The position numbers were made by a program, and so were the translations under genes. A DNA stretch of 64,000 nucleotides from Flavobacterium ichthyis (GTDB lineage Bacteria; Bacteroidota; Bacteroidia; Flavobacteriales; Flavobacteriaceae): contig NZ_JAABLM010000008.1 of NCBI RefSeq assembly GCF_009915155.1, positions 1-64,000 of the forward strand, given 5' to 3'. Of this stretch, positions 1 to 7,789 are shown one piece after another (position 1 is the stretch's first letter; the number at the start of each line of letters is the position of its first letter). The notes under the pieces are model-generated. The model was not told the origin of the DNA, searched no databases, and saw only the letters and a program-made list of their open reading frames with translations.

Positions 1-133
1 GATCTTTCATGGGACGGCCAAGTGTAAGTTTGTCTTCATAGGTAAATTTACCATATTTTTTTAACCATTTTGATATACAACTATGCCCAAGAATATTGTA
101 GCGTCTTTGAAGTTCTGCCTTGGTGAACTTTTT
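1..133 (-). pseudogene. transposase fragment (IS3 OrfA-like helix-turn-helix)
   Basis: Read on the minus strand, this stretch encodes KAELQRRYNILGHSCISKWL and then KKYGKFTYEDKLTLGRPMKD. That is the usual N-terminal helix-turn-helix of IS3-type OrfA transposases (xxRRYxIxGxxxIxxWLKKYG). It runs off the left edge, so its full length is unknown. A TGA in the same frame at 134-136 (complement), with no Met in between, means the N terminus is already lost. It is therefore an insertion-sequence remnant. The family name is from memory of the motif. Confidence 0.6.
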
Positions 134-136
134 TCA

Positions 137-313
137 GGACAAGACACCTTTATAGAATCGGTTAACAACGAAATACAGGAATACGGACAAATGGAAGAAC
201 CCATTATTCAAAAGCAGTTTGATGGCAGAGATATAACCACAAATAACCTTTGTTTTGAAAACCGACTGTTTGAACTACTACACAGATTAAGTGACATTTT
301 ACACACTTTTTAA
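137..313 (+). pseudogene. 3' fragment of a gene from the PRTRC cluster
   Basis: The open frame ending at 313 (last residues LFELLHRLSDILHTF) starts formally at 83, but its first part is antisense to the transposase remnant. Only about the last 55 codons look like an original gene. It ends 10 bp before the PRTRC protein B start and so probably belonged to the same operon, with its 5' part replaced by the IS. I do not recognise the protein; by position it could be one of the small PRTRC-linked proteins. Confidence 0.4.
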
Positions 314-323
314 AATTGGAACT

Positions 324-1047
324 ATGGAAACGATTAACGATATAACACAGGACTTTGGCACATTGTATCACCCAAAATCGGCTTTGGTATTCTATGAAAG
401 TAAAGGAAGCAATACCGATGTTTATGTAGAACATTTTGATATGGATAAAAATGGTAATCCTATCAATGCCCATCCTTTAACTGTAAGGGAAGCCAACACA
501 TTGGAAAAGGCACTCAATAACGAACAGGAAAAGAACAAAGCCTTTTTGAAATCAAACGGAATTTTGCCGACCAACATTTTGCATATCAACCCCAATGCAG
601 ATAAGGGAGCGGTAATTTGGTACACCAAAGCACAGCAACGGCAAATGTATTTTGTAGATAGTCTACAAATTCCAAACGGAATTGCACAAGTACCGTCAAT
701 GCTTTGGAAAGCGAGTAAAAACGGTTTGAGCGTGTTTGCTCTTTCAATTGATAGAAGACCAACAGAAAATACAAAATTGTACCATACACCGTATTTTAAT
801 ATATACGAAGATGGCAAAGTATGTATGGGTACTGTAAGTGTAGATATTAAAAAATCCGCTTCGGTAGAAATTTGTACAGGCTTGGGAGTATTATTTTTTC
901 AATTCCTATTTCAGCCATTTGTTAGGCAATCACAACCCGATAAAGGTTAATTGCGTAAACCTTTGGAAAGACCTTGTAAACACAAATCAACCCTTTCCAA
1001 AAGAAGTATTGAAATCGAATAATAAAACCCTTAAAAATTTATTGTAA
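324..1047 (+). pseudogene. PRTRC system protein B, frameshifted
   Basis: Starts METINDITQDFGTLYHPKSA and matches PRTRC system protein B of Bacteroidota conjugative elements as I remember that family. The role of PRTRC proteins is unknown; they travel with plasmids and ICEs. The frame is lost near 868-873, within GTAGAAATTTG. One inserted base there restores a frame reading FVQAWEYYFFNSYFSHLLGN and continuing to a TAA at 1045-1047. That TAA overlaps the ATG of the next gene, as expected for an intact operon. The ATG at 324 is preferred over a GTG at 291, which lies inside the preceding gene. Either a real decay event or an A-run base-calling error. Confidence 0.75.
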
Positions 1048-1852
1048 TGGAAACAGTAAAAACAGCCGTTCATTTTACGGACAACTATCTGATAAATCCG
1101 ACCAACCCGATTGAAGTCAATTTGATTGGTGCAGGTGGTACAGGTTCAAAGGTCTTAACTGCTTTAATGGAAATGAGCCACAGCCTAACAGAATTGGGAC
1201 ACCCAGGATTACTGGTTCGTTTGTGGGACGATGACATTATCACGGAAGCCAATTTGGGCAGACAGCGATTTGCACCAAGTGAAACAGAATTGTACAAATC
1301 AGTAGCTTTGATAAACCGTGTCAATCGGTTTATGGGTACAAATTGGAAAGCGGAAACCCAAAAGTTTGAAAGGAATAATTTTGGTAGATTGCCCGAAATG
1401 CAAAGGCAACGATTTACATGACTTGTGTGGACAATGTACAAGTAAGGTTTGATATTGCAGAAATGCTCAAAGAAATGAAGAACGATAGAAATTACAGAAA
1501 TACGCCAAAGTATTGGATGTATTTCGACAACAGCCAACAGACAGGACAAGTGATAATATCTACTATCGGAGAGATTAAACAACCGCAATCAGAGAAATAC
1601 ATAACGGTGGCAAGCCTGCCAATGGTTACAGATGAATTTGGCGAACTGCTGAAACAGTCCGAACAAACAGACGATACACCAAGTTGTAGTTTAGCTGAAG
1701 CATTGGAAAAACAAGATTTGCATATCAATGCAACATTAGCTCAAATGGGTTGCTCTTTACTTTGGTCTATGTTTCGCTATGGAATGACTGAAAAAAGAGG
1801 TTTCTTTCTTAATCTGAAGAACTTACAAACACAACCGCTAAAAGTAGACTAA
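1047..1852 (+). pseudogene. PRTRC system ThiF family protein, frameshifted
   Basis: The first part (1047-1421) has the Rossmann motif NLIGAGGTGSKV at about residues 25-36, followed by LWDDDIITEANLGRQRF, typical of ThiF/E1-like adenylating enzymes. The second part (from 1418) continues with TCVDNVQVRFDIAEML, the next conserved ThiF block. One extra A in the GAAATG run at 1395-1399 joins both halves into one product of about 268 residues. It starts on the ATG that overlaps the stop of protein B (TAATG). Enzymatic function in the PRTRC system is unknown. If the frameshift is real, the C-terminal half is lost. Confidence 0.75.
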
Positions 1853-1868
1853 CAGTTAAAATCGCGCG

Positions 1869-1911
1869 GCAAAAATGCCATTCTTTCCTGCGGTCGGAAA
1901 CGCATTTTTGC
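1869..1911. terminator. inverted repeat after the PRTRC remnant
   Basis: GCAAAAATGC (1869-1878) and GCATTTTTGC (1902-1911) form a perfect 10-bp stem with a 23-nt loop, 17 bp after the ThiF stop. There is no T run after it, so it is at best a weak terminator or an mRNA-end structure for the PRTRC operon. Confidence 0.35.
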
Positions 1912-2002
1912 ATTTAAAATCGGTGCAACCCTTTTGTCAAATGTGTCGTTTCATAAATTTCACTTCTAACATTTACCAAACAGGTTACAACGTTATTTTC
2001 AC

Positions 2003-2019
2003 GGGATATTCAATATCCC
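2003..2019. repeat. perfect 17-bp palindrome
   Basis: GGGATATT-C-AATATCCC is a perfect 8-bp inverted repeat around a central C in non-coding DNA between the PRTRC remnant and the next gene. It is short for a terminator and has no T run. It could be a protein-binding site or an old recombination site. No other copy was noticed in the window. Confidence 0.4.
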
Positions 2020-2109
2020 ATTTTATCAGAATAAATGAAGTATTAAAGTGCTCTATGAGAGATTAAGCAGTGATAGATTTTTCTATAATAAATCTCTTTT
2101 CGAAAAAAG

Positions 2110-2610
2110 TTATATCACTAATTTTGCCAAAATATGGCGAACGATTTCCGGTTTTTGAGTTCCAACAAGTAATTTTTTTCCGTTTTTAAATTCAAGTTGT
2201 ATTCCATTTTCACCTGAAACAGTATAAGCATTTCCTTTTCCAAACCATCCTAAACGGATGCCCCATCCGCCATATTCGTATATTGCAGCGTATTTTCTTA
2301 CATATACTTCGGACAAAGCGCTAAGCTCAAACTTTTTGTAAGAAAAATGAAACGGAAAAAATCTTACATATACTGCCTCAGGTTTAATCTGTGTCTCTAA
2401 CTTCATTACAATGAAAAGCAACGTGATAAGTATCGTTATTGCCCATGCAAAAAACAATCCGGTATCACTCATCGGTTTTGCACCAAAAATTTTATGTTCT
2501 GTATACTGCTCATATAATGCGATACCAAATAGTATATTTAGTAAAATGAGTATTAGCCACAGCCACCATTGTGTAAATCGTTGTTTTTCAAAAAATAGTT
2601 GTTGGTTCAT
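2110..2610 (-). CDS. membrane protein with a PH-like C-terminal domain
   Basis: 166 residues. Two hydrophobic helices at about residues 15-33 and 50-70 are followed by a beta-rich soluble part with YGGWGIRLGW, YTVSGENGIQLEF and KLLVGTQKPE. That pattern (a conserved GWGIR and an xxxVGTxxPE end) resembles bacterial PH-like domains seen in small Bacteroidota membrane proteins. It is monocistronic, with about 130 bp of AT-rich DNA upstream. No specific function can be assigned from sequence. Confidence 0.6.
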   Translation of the reverse strand: MNQQLFFEKQRFTQWWLWLILILLNILFGIALYEQYTEHKIFGAKPMSDTGLFFAWAITILITLLFIVMKLETQIKPEAVYVRFFPFHFSYKKFELSALSEVYVRKYAAIYEYGGWGIRLGWFGKGNAYTVSGENGIQLEFKNGKKLLVGTQKPEIVRHILAKLVI

Positions 2611-2739
2611 GTTATAATGGTTTTATAAGTTGGTAAAAAAAATATAATACTAAACGGTTAAAGCGACATTAATTGATTTCCGCCCAGCAAAACTTTATAT
2701 AAAATATAACCAGTCTCAGTATTAAAGGTTATTAACAAT

Positions 2740-3108
2740 TCATTGGTTCAGACCACAAGCATCTGTACAATTTATTTTTCGACGTATCGATATTGTATTG
2801 TAAATGTACGATCCAGCCCCGCAAATCTTTATAAGATACACACAAGGAAGAAAAGCCCATAGCAAAGGTAATCTTTTGGAAACACTAAAGAGCGTTTCAA
2901 ACCCATAATGCCATTTTCTGTTGAAACTTGCCATTGACAGTTGTGCCTTTTGCTGATCCAAACCAGAAGGCAATGACCTTACTTCTAAGTTTCTTAAAGG
3001 AACGGGAGAGATTAACCCAAACCAATCTAATCGTTTGACCAATTTAACAAAATTTGTGCAATTAGAACACCAGTTGTCGTACACGATGTAAAGTGATACA
3101 CCCTTCAT
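2740..3108 (-). CDS. DCC family (DUF393) thiol-disulfide oxidoreductase-like protein
   Basis: 122 residues. Near the N terminus is YDNWCSNCTNFVK (residues 10-22), a variant of the DxxCxxC motif that defines DCC/DUF393 proteins. These have a thioredoxin-like fold and predicted thiol-disulfide exchange activity. The C-terminal GSYIYNTISIRRKINC fits the family's usual ending, with another Cys. It starts 18 bp after the alpha/beta hydrolase stop, so the two are probably cotranscribed. DCC proteins often accompany HTTM/SdpB-type membrane proteins, and one lies about 1.6 kb upstream here. The Asn in place of the usual Gly after Asp is unusual but conservative. Confidence 0.7.
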   Translation of the reverse strand: MKGVSLYIVYDNWCSNCTNFVKLVKRLDWFGLISPVPLRNLEVRSLPSGLDQQKAQLSMASFNRKWHYGFETLFSVSKRLPLLWAFLPCVYLIKICGAGSYIYNTISIRRKINCTDACGLNQ

Positions 3109-3126
3109 AATTTTAAATTAAAATAA

Positions 3127-4512
3127 TTATATTTTTTTTTGAATCCATTGGTTAAGATCCATTAGCACTTTTGGAGAAATTGTTTCTTCAAGTGTCGCAT
3201 ACTCGTCCATCATGCCGGTCTTACAAGTTTGCAAGAGATGATTCAAATCAGAATAAATCTTACTTTCTATATTTGATTTTAGTAATACTTTACCAATCGC
3301 TTCTACATTGTCATGAGTTTCGATTTGGACATCTTTTTCGCCGTTTAATGCCAATACAGAACAATTGATTTTTTTTAAGTATGTAGCTGGGTCTAATTTG
3401 ATGAATTCGAGCATCCAAGGGGTAGTGATTCTCTCAACTTGTTGTTTTAAAAAAGCGTCCTTCGATACGGCCGCTGGCAAATTTGGTAGTGGATGAGTTT
3501 TGTAATAATTCTCGATAAGGGCGAAAAGTTCATGTTTCAGGGCGTCATCTTCACTACCGTGTTTTATTGCATTGAACAATTTTCGATTCAAGTCGATTGA
3601 TTCTATAATTTCCGCTTGAGGAACCCCCAAAGACTGCGCGATAGTTTCTTGTTGCTTCAGCAGAATTGCTTGACCAGGTAGGCCAAATCCTGCGAGCATT
3701 GCCAAAAATTGTATTTTTTTATCTTTAGCGGCAACCATCTGGCCCATTACGGCACCTTCGCTATGGCCAATGAGGCCTATTTTGTTCTTTTTAATATCTG
3801 CGCGGGAACGAAGATAAAATATAGCACTCTCTACATCATTAGCAAAATCACTAATAGTCGATTGGCTGAAAATACCTTCTGAGCCTGCAACACCTCTATC
3901 ATCAAATCGCAATACCCCAATTCCACGAGAGGTCAAATAATCTGCGATCACAAAAAAAGGTTTATGTCCAAACACTTCCTGATCTCTATTTTGGGGGCCA
4001 CTCCCTGAGATTAAAATTGCTATGGGAAATTTTCCTTTCTTTTTTGGTAACGTGAGAGTACCTGCAAGACGTATATTTGCACTTGTATTAAAGAAAACCA
4101 CTTCCTCAGTATGATAATGGTAAGGAGGTGCAGGAGTCTGAAATCTTTCTATGCTCGAACTATTATTTTTAATAGATGACAAATTCATCTCGACTTTAAG
4201 ATTACCTTGTCTAAAAGTTCCGTTTATCTTATCATTATGACGTCTTCCTTGATAGTTTATTCCCATTTCATCCACATCTAAAATAAGATTTAAGCTATCA
4301 ACTACCTGAATAGAAACTGGAATACCATATATATTTTGATCAACACTGGCCATTTGTGCTGAATAGTGTCCATCAAATTCATCAATAGTGAATTGTAAGC
4401 GAAGGGGCATTCCATTTACATTGAGTAGCCCAGACCATTTACCTTTAAAACCTTGGGCATTTGCGGTAATCCAAAAAAATATGTGAATTAAAAAAAGAAT
4501 ATAATATTTCAT
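3127..4512 (-). CDS. secreted alpha/beta hydrolase
   Basis: 461 residues with a signal peptide (cleavage near ANAQ, residues 17-20). Residues 21-125 form a beta-rich N-terminal domain typical of Bacteroidota hydrolases (GKWSGLLNVNG...). The hydrolase domain has the oxyanion-hole region LISGSGPQNRD (168-177), the nucleophile elbow GHSEG with Ser251, an acid at about Asp394 (GEKDVQ) and His425 (LNHLL), so the triad looks complete. It is likely a periplasmic esterase or peptidase-like enzyme; substrate unknown. It lies downstream of the Sdp-like cluster on the same strand, separated by about 190 bp, and probably shares a transcript with the DCC gene. Confidence 0.8.
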   Translation of the reverse strand: MKYYILFLIHIFFWITANAQGFKGKWSGLLNVNGMPLRLQFTIDEFDGHYSAQMASVDQNIYGIPVSIQVVDSLNLILDVDEMGINYQGRRHNDKINGTFRQGNLKVEMNLSSIKNNSSSIERFQTPAPPYHYHTEEVVFFNTSANIRLAGTLTLPKKKGKFPIAILISGSGPQNRDQEVFGHKPFFVIADYLTSRGIGVLRFDDRGVAGSEGIFSQSTISDFANDVESAIFYLRSRADIKKNKIGLIGHSEGAVMGQMVAAKDKKIQFLAMLAGFGLPGQAILLKQQETIAQSLGVPQAEIIESIDLNRKLFNAIKHGSEDDALKHELFALIENYYKTHPLPNLPAAVSKDAFLKQQVERITTPWMLEFIKLDPATYLKKINCSVLALNGEKDVQIETHDNVEAIGKVLLKSNIESKIYSDLNHLLQTCKTGMMDEYATLEETISPKVLMDLNQWIQKKI

Positions 4513-4702
4513 AATGTTTAATTTGTATTGAATGTAGAAATTAGTTTACAGCTAAATTGTATTTCCTGAACTCTTGCTGATTTAGAGTAATAAATTAATT
4601 ACGCCGTCTTAGTCGATTGATTTAAAGGTGTTTTAAGGCCATGTAAGATGTCGAAAACCTTCAAAAAATCTATTGAGTATAATATCCAATTCTAAATTCC
4701 GG

Positions 4703-5692
4703 CTACAGTTGTAATTCCGCTTCCGAAATAGGATACTTTTCATCTAATACACTTTGCTGAGATTTAGAAATAATTATGGCTTTCTTTGTTTTAATTGGCA
4801 GTCCCAAAATTTTAAAAAAGGCTTCTTTATTTAAATCTTTTGGAACTAGATACAATATTAAAGCACCAGCCATTGCAAAGAAAAAACTTACTAAACCATG
4901 AAATAATATAATCATCAAATGGAAAATCAGAGCATATTTTAAGAATGAAGATCTTCTTTTTCTAGAGCTAAACAATAGACCAAATAATAAAATTTCAAAA
5001 ATGATTGTACCCCAAGTGAATGCAGTAACGAAAAATCCATTTGAGAGTAACGGGTTCAGTAAATATTTTAAATAATCAGATGCGCCAAATACATTGTGAT
5101 TTATCCAATAGTAAAAAGCAGTACCGTCTGCCCATTCCTCAGATTTATAGGGCTTTTCAATTCCGGCTTGTAAATACACAATAGCTACTTGCAATTCCAT
5201 TAAGCAGAATGTACAAAACGCAGCAAAGTTTTTATATGGGCTACTTATAGTACCACGCCAATGATTAATTCTATTGTCCATAAGTGTGACAGGCAATAAT
5301 AAAAAGGTAAGAACAGCCACAATCTGGTCACCTCCATCAATCAACATAGAAGAATGTATAAACGAGGCAGCAACCCACCAATGTAAAATTCCTGTAATCC
5401 GAGGAATATATCCTGATATAACAATCAACATGATACTAATAGCCATTAACTGCGAGATCCATAAATGCTCATATCCGAAAAGAAAGAACAAATTGTACTC
5501 TCTTAGATAATACATAATGTCAGAATGGGAGTATAGATGTTCGGGAAATAGAACTTCTTTACTGCTTAATCCAATGGTCACTAACAAAGACATAGCTAAT
5601 ACTGACCGCGCTATTGCATAAGGAAAATTATACACTTTTTTAGCGGCGATTCGGTCACAAATTTTCTTAAGTTTTAATACGTACGATTTCAT
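4703..5692 (-). CDS. sdpB: SdpB-like (HTTM family) membrane protein
   Basis: 329 residues counted from the ATG at 5692; an upstream in-frame TTG at 5716 is less likely. It has at least six hydrophobic helices. The region IVYLQAGIEKPYKSEEWADG followed by TAFYYWINHNVFG (residues 171-203) is the hallmark loop of HTTM/SdpB proteins. In Bacillus subtilis, SdpA and SdpB together are needed to convert the secreted SdpC precursor into the mature toxin. Here the gene overlaps the end of sdpA by 26 bp, so translation is probably coupled. It ends about 190 bp before the hydrolase gene. Assignment to the SdpB branch rests on the SdpA neighbour as well as the motif. Confidence 0.75.
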   Translation of the reverse strand: MKSYVLKLKKICDRIAAKKVYNFPYAIARSVLAMSLLVTIGLSSKEVLFPEHLYSHSDIMYYLREYNLFFLFGYEHLWISQLMAISIMLIVISGYIPRITGILHWWVAASFIHSSMLIDGGDQIVAVLTFLLLPVTLMDNRINHWRGTISSPYKNFAAFCTFCLMELQVAIVYLQAGIEKPYKSEEWADGTAFYYWINHNVFGASDYLKYLLNPLLSNGFFVTAFTWGTIIFEILLFGLLFSSRKRRSSFLKYALIFHLMIILFHGLVSFFFAMAGALILYLVPKDLNKEAFFKILGLPIKTKKAIIISKSQQSVLDEKYPISEAELQL

Positions 5693-6182
5693 AAGGTATT
5701 TGATTAGGTTGTACAATTTCTTTCCACGCCCAAGGAATAGGGTAGCTCTTTACCACAACTAAGTCATGGTTTTTTAAAAAGTGGAGGTTTTTCGAATCAA
5801 TTTCTACTAAATTTTCAGGTAGGTTAATATGTGAAAGGTCACTCTTTTTCTGCCAAAGTTCCGTTGCCACTAAATCAGTTACAATACTCACCTCCATACT
5901 AATTTTTCTAGCCTTGCGCGAAAGTCCAAAATAATTTGACGAAGACGTGTTGCGGGTTTCTAACAATTCTAAATTACCTTGATTTACAACATAGACTGTG
6001 TAACCAGCTTCTCTAGGGCTTTTTGTAAAGAATCCCCATCCTTCAGGTAAAGTCTTCGAAAGTATCTTTTTAATGGGGTAGTTAGGTGTCTGTGCATTGT
6101 AAGACAAACTAGCAAAAAAAAGGTTGTAAAGAAATAAAATGGATACGAAGACAGTAAAAACGTAAAAAATACTTTTTTTCAT
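5667..6182 (-). CDS. sdpA: SdpA-like antimicrobial peptide maturation protein
   Basis: 171 residues. An uncleaved N-terminal membrane anchor (about residues 5-27) is followed by the SdpA-type signature LPEGWGFFTKSPRE (residues 45-58) and YTVYVVNQGNLE. In the family this soluble domain works with the SdpB membrane protein in maturing the SdpC toxin precursor. The gene sits between the two SdpC-like genes (upstream) and sdpB (downstream, 26-bp overlap). A strong 13-bp hairpin lies in the 54-bp gap before its start. Family assignment is from memory of the motif; the gene order supports it. Confidence 0.78.
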   Translation of the reverse strand: MKKSIFYVFTVFVSILFLYNLFFASLSYNAQTPNYPIKKILSKTLPEGWGFFTKSPREAGYTVYVVNQGNLELLETRNTSSSNYFGLSRKARKISMEVSIVTDLVATELWQKKSDLSHINLPENLVEIDSKNLHFLKNHDLVVVKSYPIPWAWKEIVQPNQIPYEIVRIKT

Positions 6183-6198
6183 ATAGTTAAATTTTAGA

Positions 6199-6229
6199 AA
6201 GATGTAAGGTTGTTTAAACCTTACATCTT
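6199..6229 (-). terminator. intergenic hairpin between toxin and maturation genes
   Basis: AAGATGTAAGGTT (6199-6211) and AACCTTACATCTT (6217-6229) form a perfect 13-bp stem with a 5-nt loop, between the stop of the second SdpC-like gene (6237) and the sdpA start (6182). On the transcribed strand it is followed only by TTTCTAAAATTT, a weak T run. It is therefore more likely a leaky terminator or RNA-stabilising element that gives more toxin than maturation-gene mRNA than a full stop. Confidence 0.6.
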
Positions 6230-6236
6230 ATTAGAT

Positions 6237-6929
6237 TTAGTAACGTGTAATGACTTGCCTTACAAAAGACTCATATTCCAACATATTCACATTATTCGTA
6301 AATAGTTGACTGCCTCCCACAACTGGTGGCATTGGTAGAACAATTGCAATCATATATAAAAGTCCTTGTCCTGGATCGATGACAATACCTCCATAGATAA
6401 CTACTCGAGCCATTTTGTTGTCTACGGTTCGTTGATTATATTGAGATCTTAAATCGCTTTTTAAGCGATTGTAGTCTTCATCTTTAGTTAGGTCATACCG
6501 ATCTCTATGAGTGATCATGTAATTTTCAATTTGATTGTACTCCTCAACAAGACCTATACTTGTGGCCACAATGGAACGAGCCTCTGTAATGGCTTGTATT
6601 ACAGTATATGGATTGTCACTTAAAATTTTGCTTTTAAAATTTGCAAAGTAGCTCGCATCCTGCTTTTTGATAAGTTCGATAATTTTGTCAAAAGTGGCGC
6701 TTCGAGCGCTGCGTTGCTCTGGAGTCAATCGTTGGTTGATAGACCTTAAGTCACGAAATGCTGGAAGATTCATCGTAAAAACTTCACCTTCAAAAAAGAT
6801 GACCTCACGAAAGATTTGTTCACCACTTCTATCGATTATTTTTACATCTTTGACCGATAACGTAGTTTTGGCGAAGCTGCCCACACTGAGTGTGAGCAGC
6901 ATGCTAAATATAAATAATGCTTTTTTCAT
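6237..6929 (-). CDS. SdpC-like toxin precursor, copy 2
   Basis: 230 residues with a signal peptide ending near SFA (residue 20). Residues 35-50 (SGEQIFREVIFFEGEV) line up with the SGEDYFRGLLFGQGEVG block of Bacillus SdpC. Residues 82-121 (DKIIELIKKQDASYFANFKS, then KILSDNPYT) match the SdpC pro-region. A hydrophobic Gly/Pro-containing segment at about 174-206 occupies the place of the mature SDP peptide. A short tail ends FVRQVITRY. Unlike SDP there is no Cys pair. It is a paralogue of the next gene upstream (LPAFRD, ILSDNPYT and YDLT blocks shared), 11 bp away. Predicted role: precursor of a membrane-active peptide. The toxin role is inference from family and context. Confidence 0.72.
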   Translation of the reverse strand: MKKALFIFSMLLTLSVGSFAKTTLSVKDVKIIDRSGEQIFREVIFFEGEVFTMNLPAFRDLRSINQRLTPEQRSARSATFDKIIELIKKQDASYFANFKSKILSDNPYTVIQAITEARSIVATSIGLVEEYNQIENYMITHRDRYDLTKDEDYNRLKSDLRSQYNQRTVDNKMARVVIYGGIVIDPGQGLLYMIAIVLPMPPVVGGSQLFTNNVNMLEYESFVRQVITRY

Positions 6930-6940
6930 AATATAAAATA

Positions 6941-7642
6941 TTAGTAAGCGCGCATAACCTGAGTGATAAACATATCTTGCTCTAAAGTACTATGCGAGAT
7001 GTCTTGCATCACCCCCCATTTTACATTAAATACGACATAAGCGATTGCTGCTACGGCAACTACTGCCAAAGCTACTGCAATTACAACCGGTCCTACAAAT
7101 AAAGCTTGTCTACCACCATTCATGTTTTTGCTTAGTGCTTCCAAATCTTTGGTCAAACGATTGATGTCTTCCTTATTTGTGAGGTCGTAGTTCTTCCCAT
7201 TTTCATTCATATAATTTTTGAACTCATTAAACTCACTGACAAGGCTTAAGTTTCTAATTACCAAGTTACTGGCATCATGGATAGTTTGAGCGATTGTGTA
7301 TGGGTTGTCGCTTAAAATATTAGTTTTGAACGTACGGAAATAATTTGGATTAGCCTGCTTTAAAACATTTACAATGTTGTCAGCTAATGCGCGTCTTTCT
7401 CGTTGTTGTTCCGCACTTAGATTTCGCAATAATTCGAACTGATCGCGAAACGCTGGTAAATCCATACCTAACTCGTTATTGTCCAAGAAAAGAATTTCCT
7501 TGAAAATTTCTTCACCAGTCTTATTGGTATCAACTAATATTGTTTTTTTCGACGGGCCAGCATAAACGGCGCTAAATCCCATCACTAATGCTAAAAATGA
7601 AGCAAAAAATTTGTTTTTTGAAAATTGTCTAATTGTTTTCAT
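6941..7642 (-). CDS. SdpC-like toxin precursor, copy 1
   Basis: 233 residues from the ATG at 7642, where MKTIRQ begins a good signal peptide (cleavage near VYAG, residues 26-29). A start at 7666 is possible but adds a poor leader. TGEEIFKEILFLDNNELG (42-59) and VNVLKQANPNYFRTFKTNIL (91-110) align with Bacillus SdpC. A very hydrophobic Ala/Val-rich segment, FVGPVVIAVALAVVAVAAIA (182-201), sits where the mature SDP peptide lies, followed by a tail ending FITQVMRAY. No Cys is present, so there is no SDP-like disulfide. It lies immediately upstream of copy 2. Predicted role: secreted peptide toxin precursor matured by the SdpA/SdpB pair. Confidence 0.74.
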   Translation of the reverse strand: MKTIRQFSKNKFFASFLALVMGFSAVYAGPSKKTILVDTNKTGEEIFKEILFLDNNELGMDLPAFRDQFELLRNLSAEQQRERRALADNIVNVLKQANPNYFRTFKTNILSDNPYTIAQTIHDASNLVIRNLSLVSEFNEFKNYMNENGKNYDLTNKEDINRLTKDLEALSKNMNGGRQALFVGPVVIAVALAVVAVAAIAYVVFNVKWGVMQDISHSTLEQDMFITQVMRAY

Positions 7643-7789
7643 GATAAGTAAGTTTTTGTACTGCAAAAGCAGTGGTTGAATAAATGATTTTGTTTTAATA
7701 TTTCCTTTTTTCTAAAAGGACAATCAACGAGGGATTTAAGTTTTTTTCATAATTCTATATTTTTTAGTTAAACAATTCTTTTTGCCTTG

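Noticed and set aside
83..136. N-terminal part of the 83-313 frame as coding
   Set aside because: It is the complement of a clear transposase helix-turn-helix.
1875..2066. 63-codon plus-strand frame after the PRTRC remnant
   Set aside because: Overlaps both inverted repeats, has no recognisable protein features and no homologous pattern known to me.
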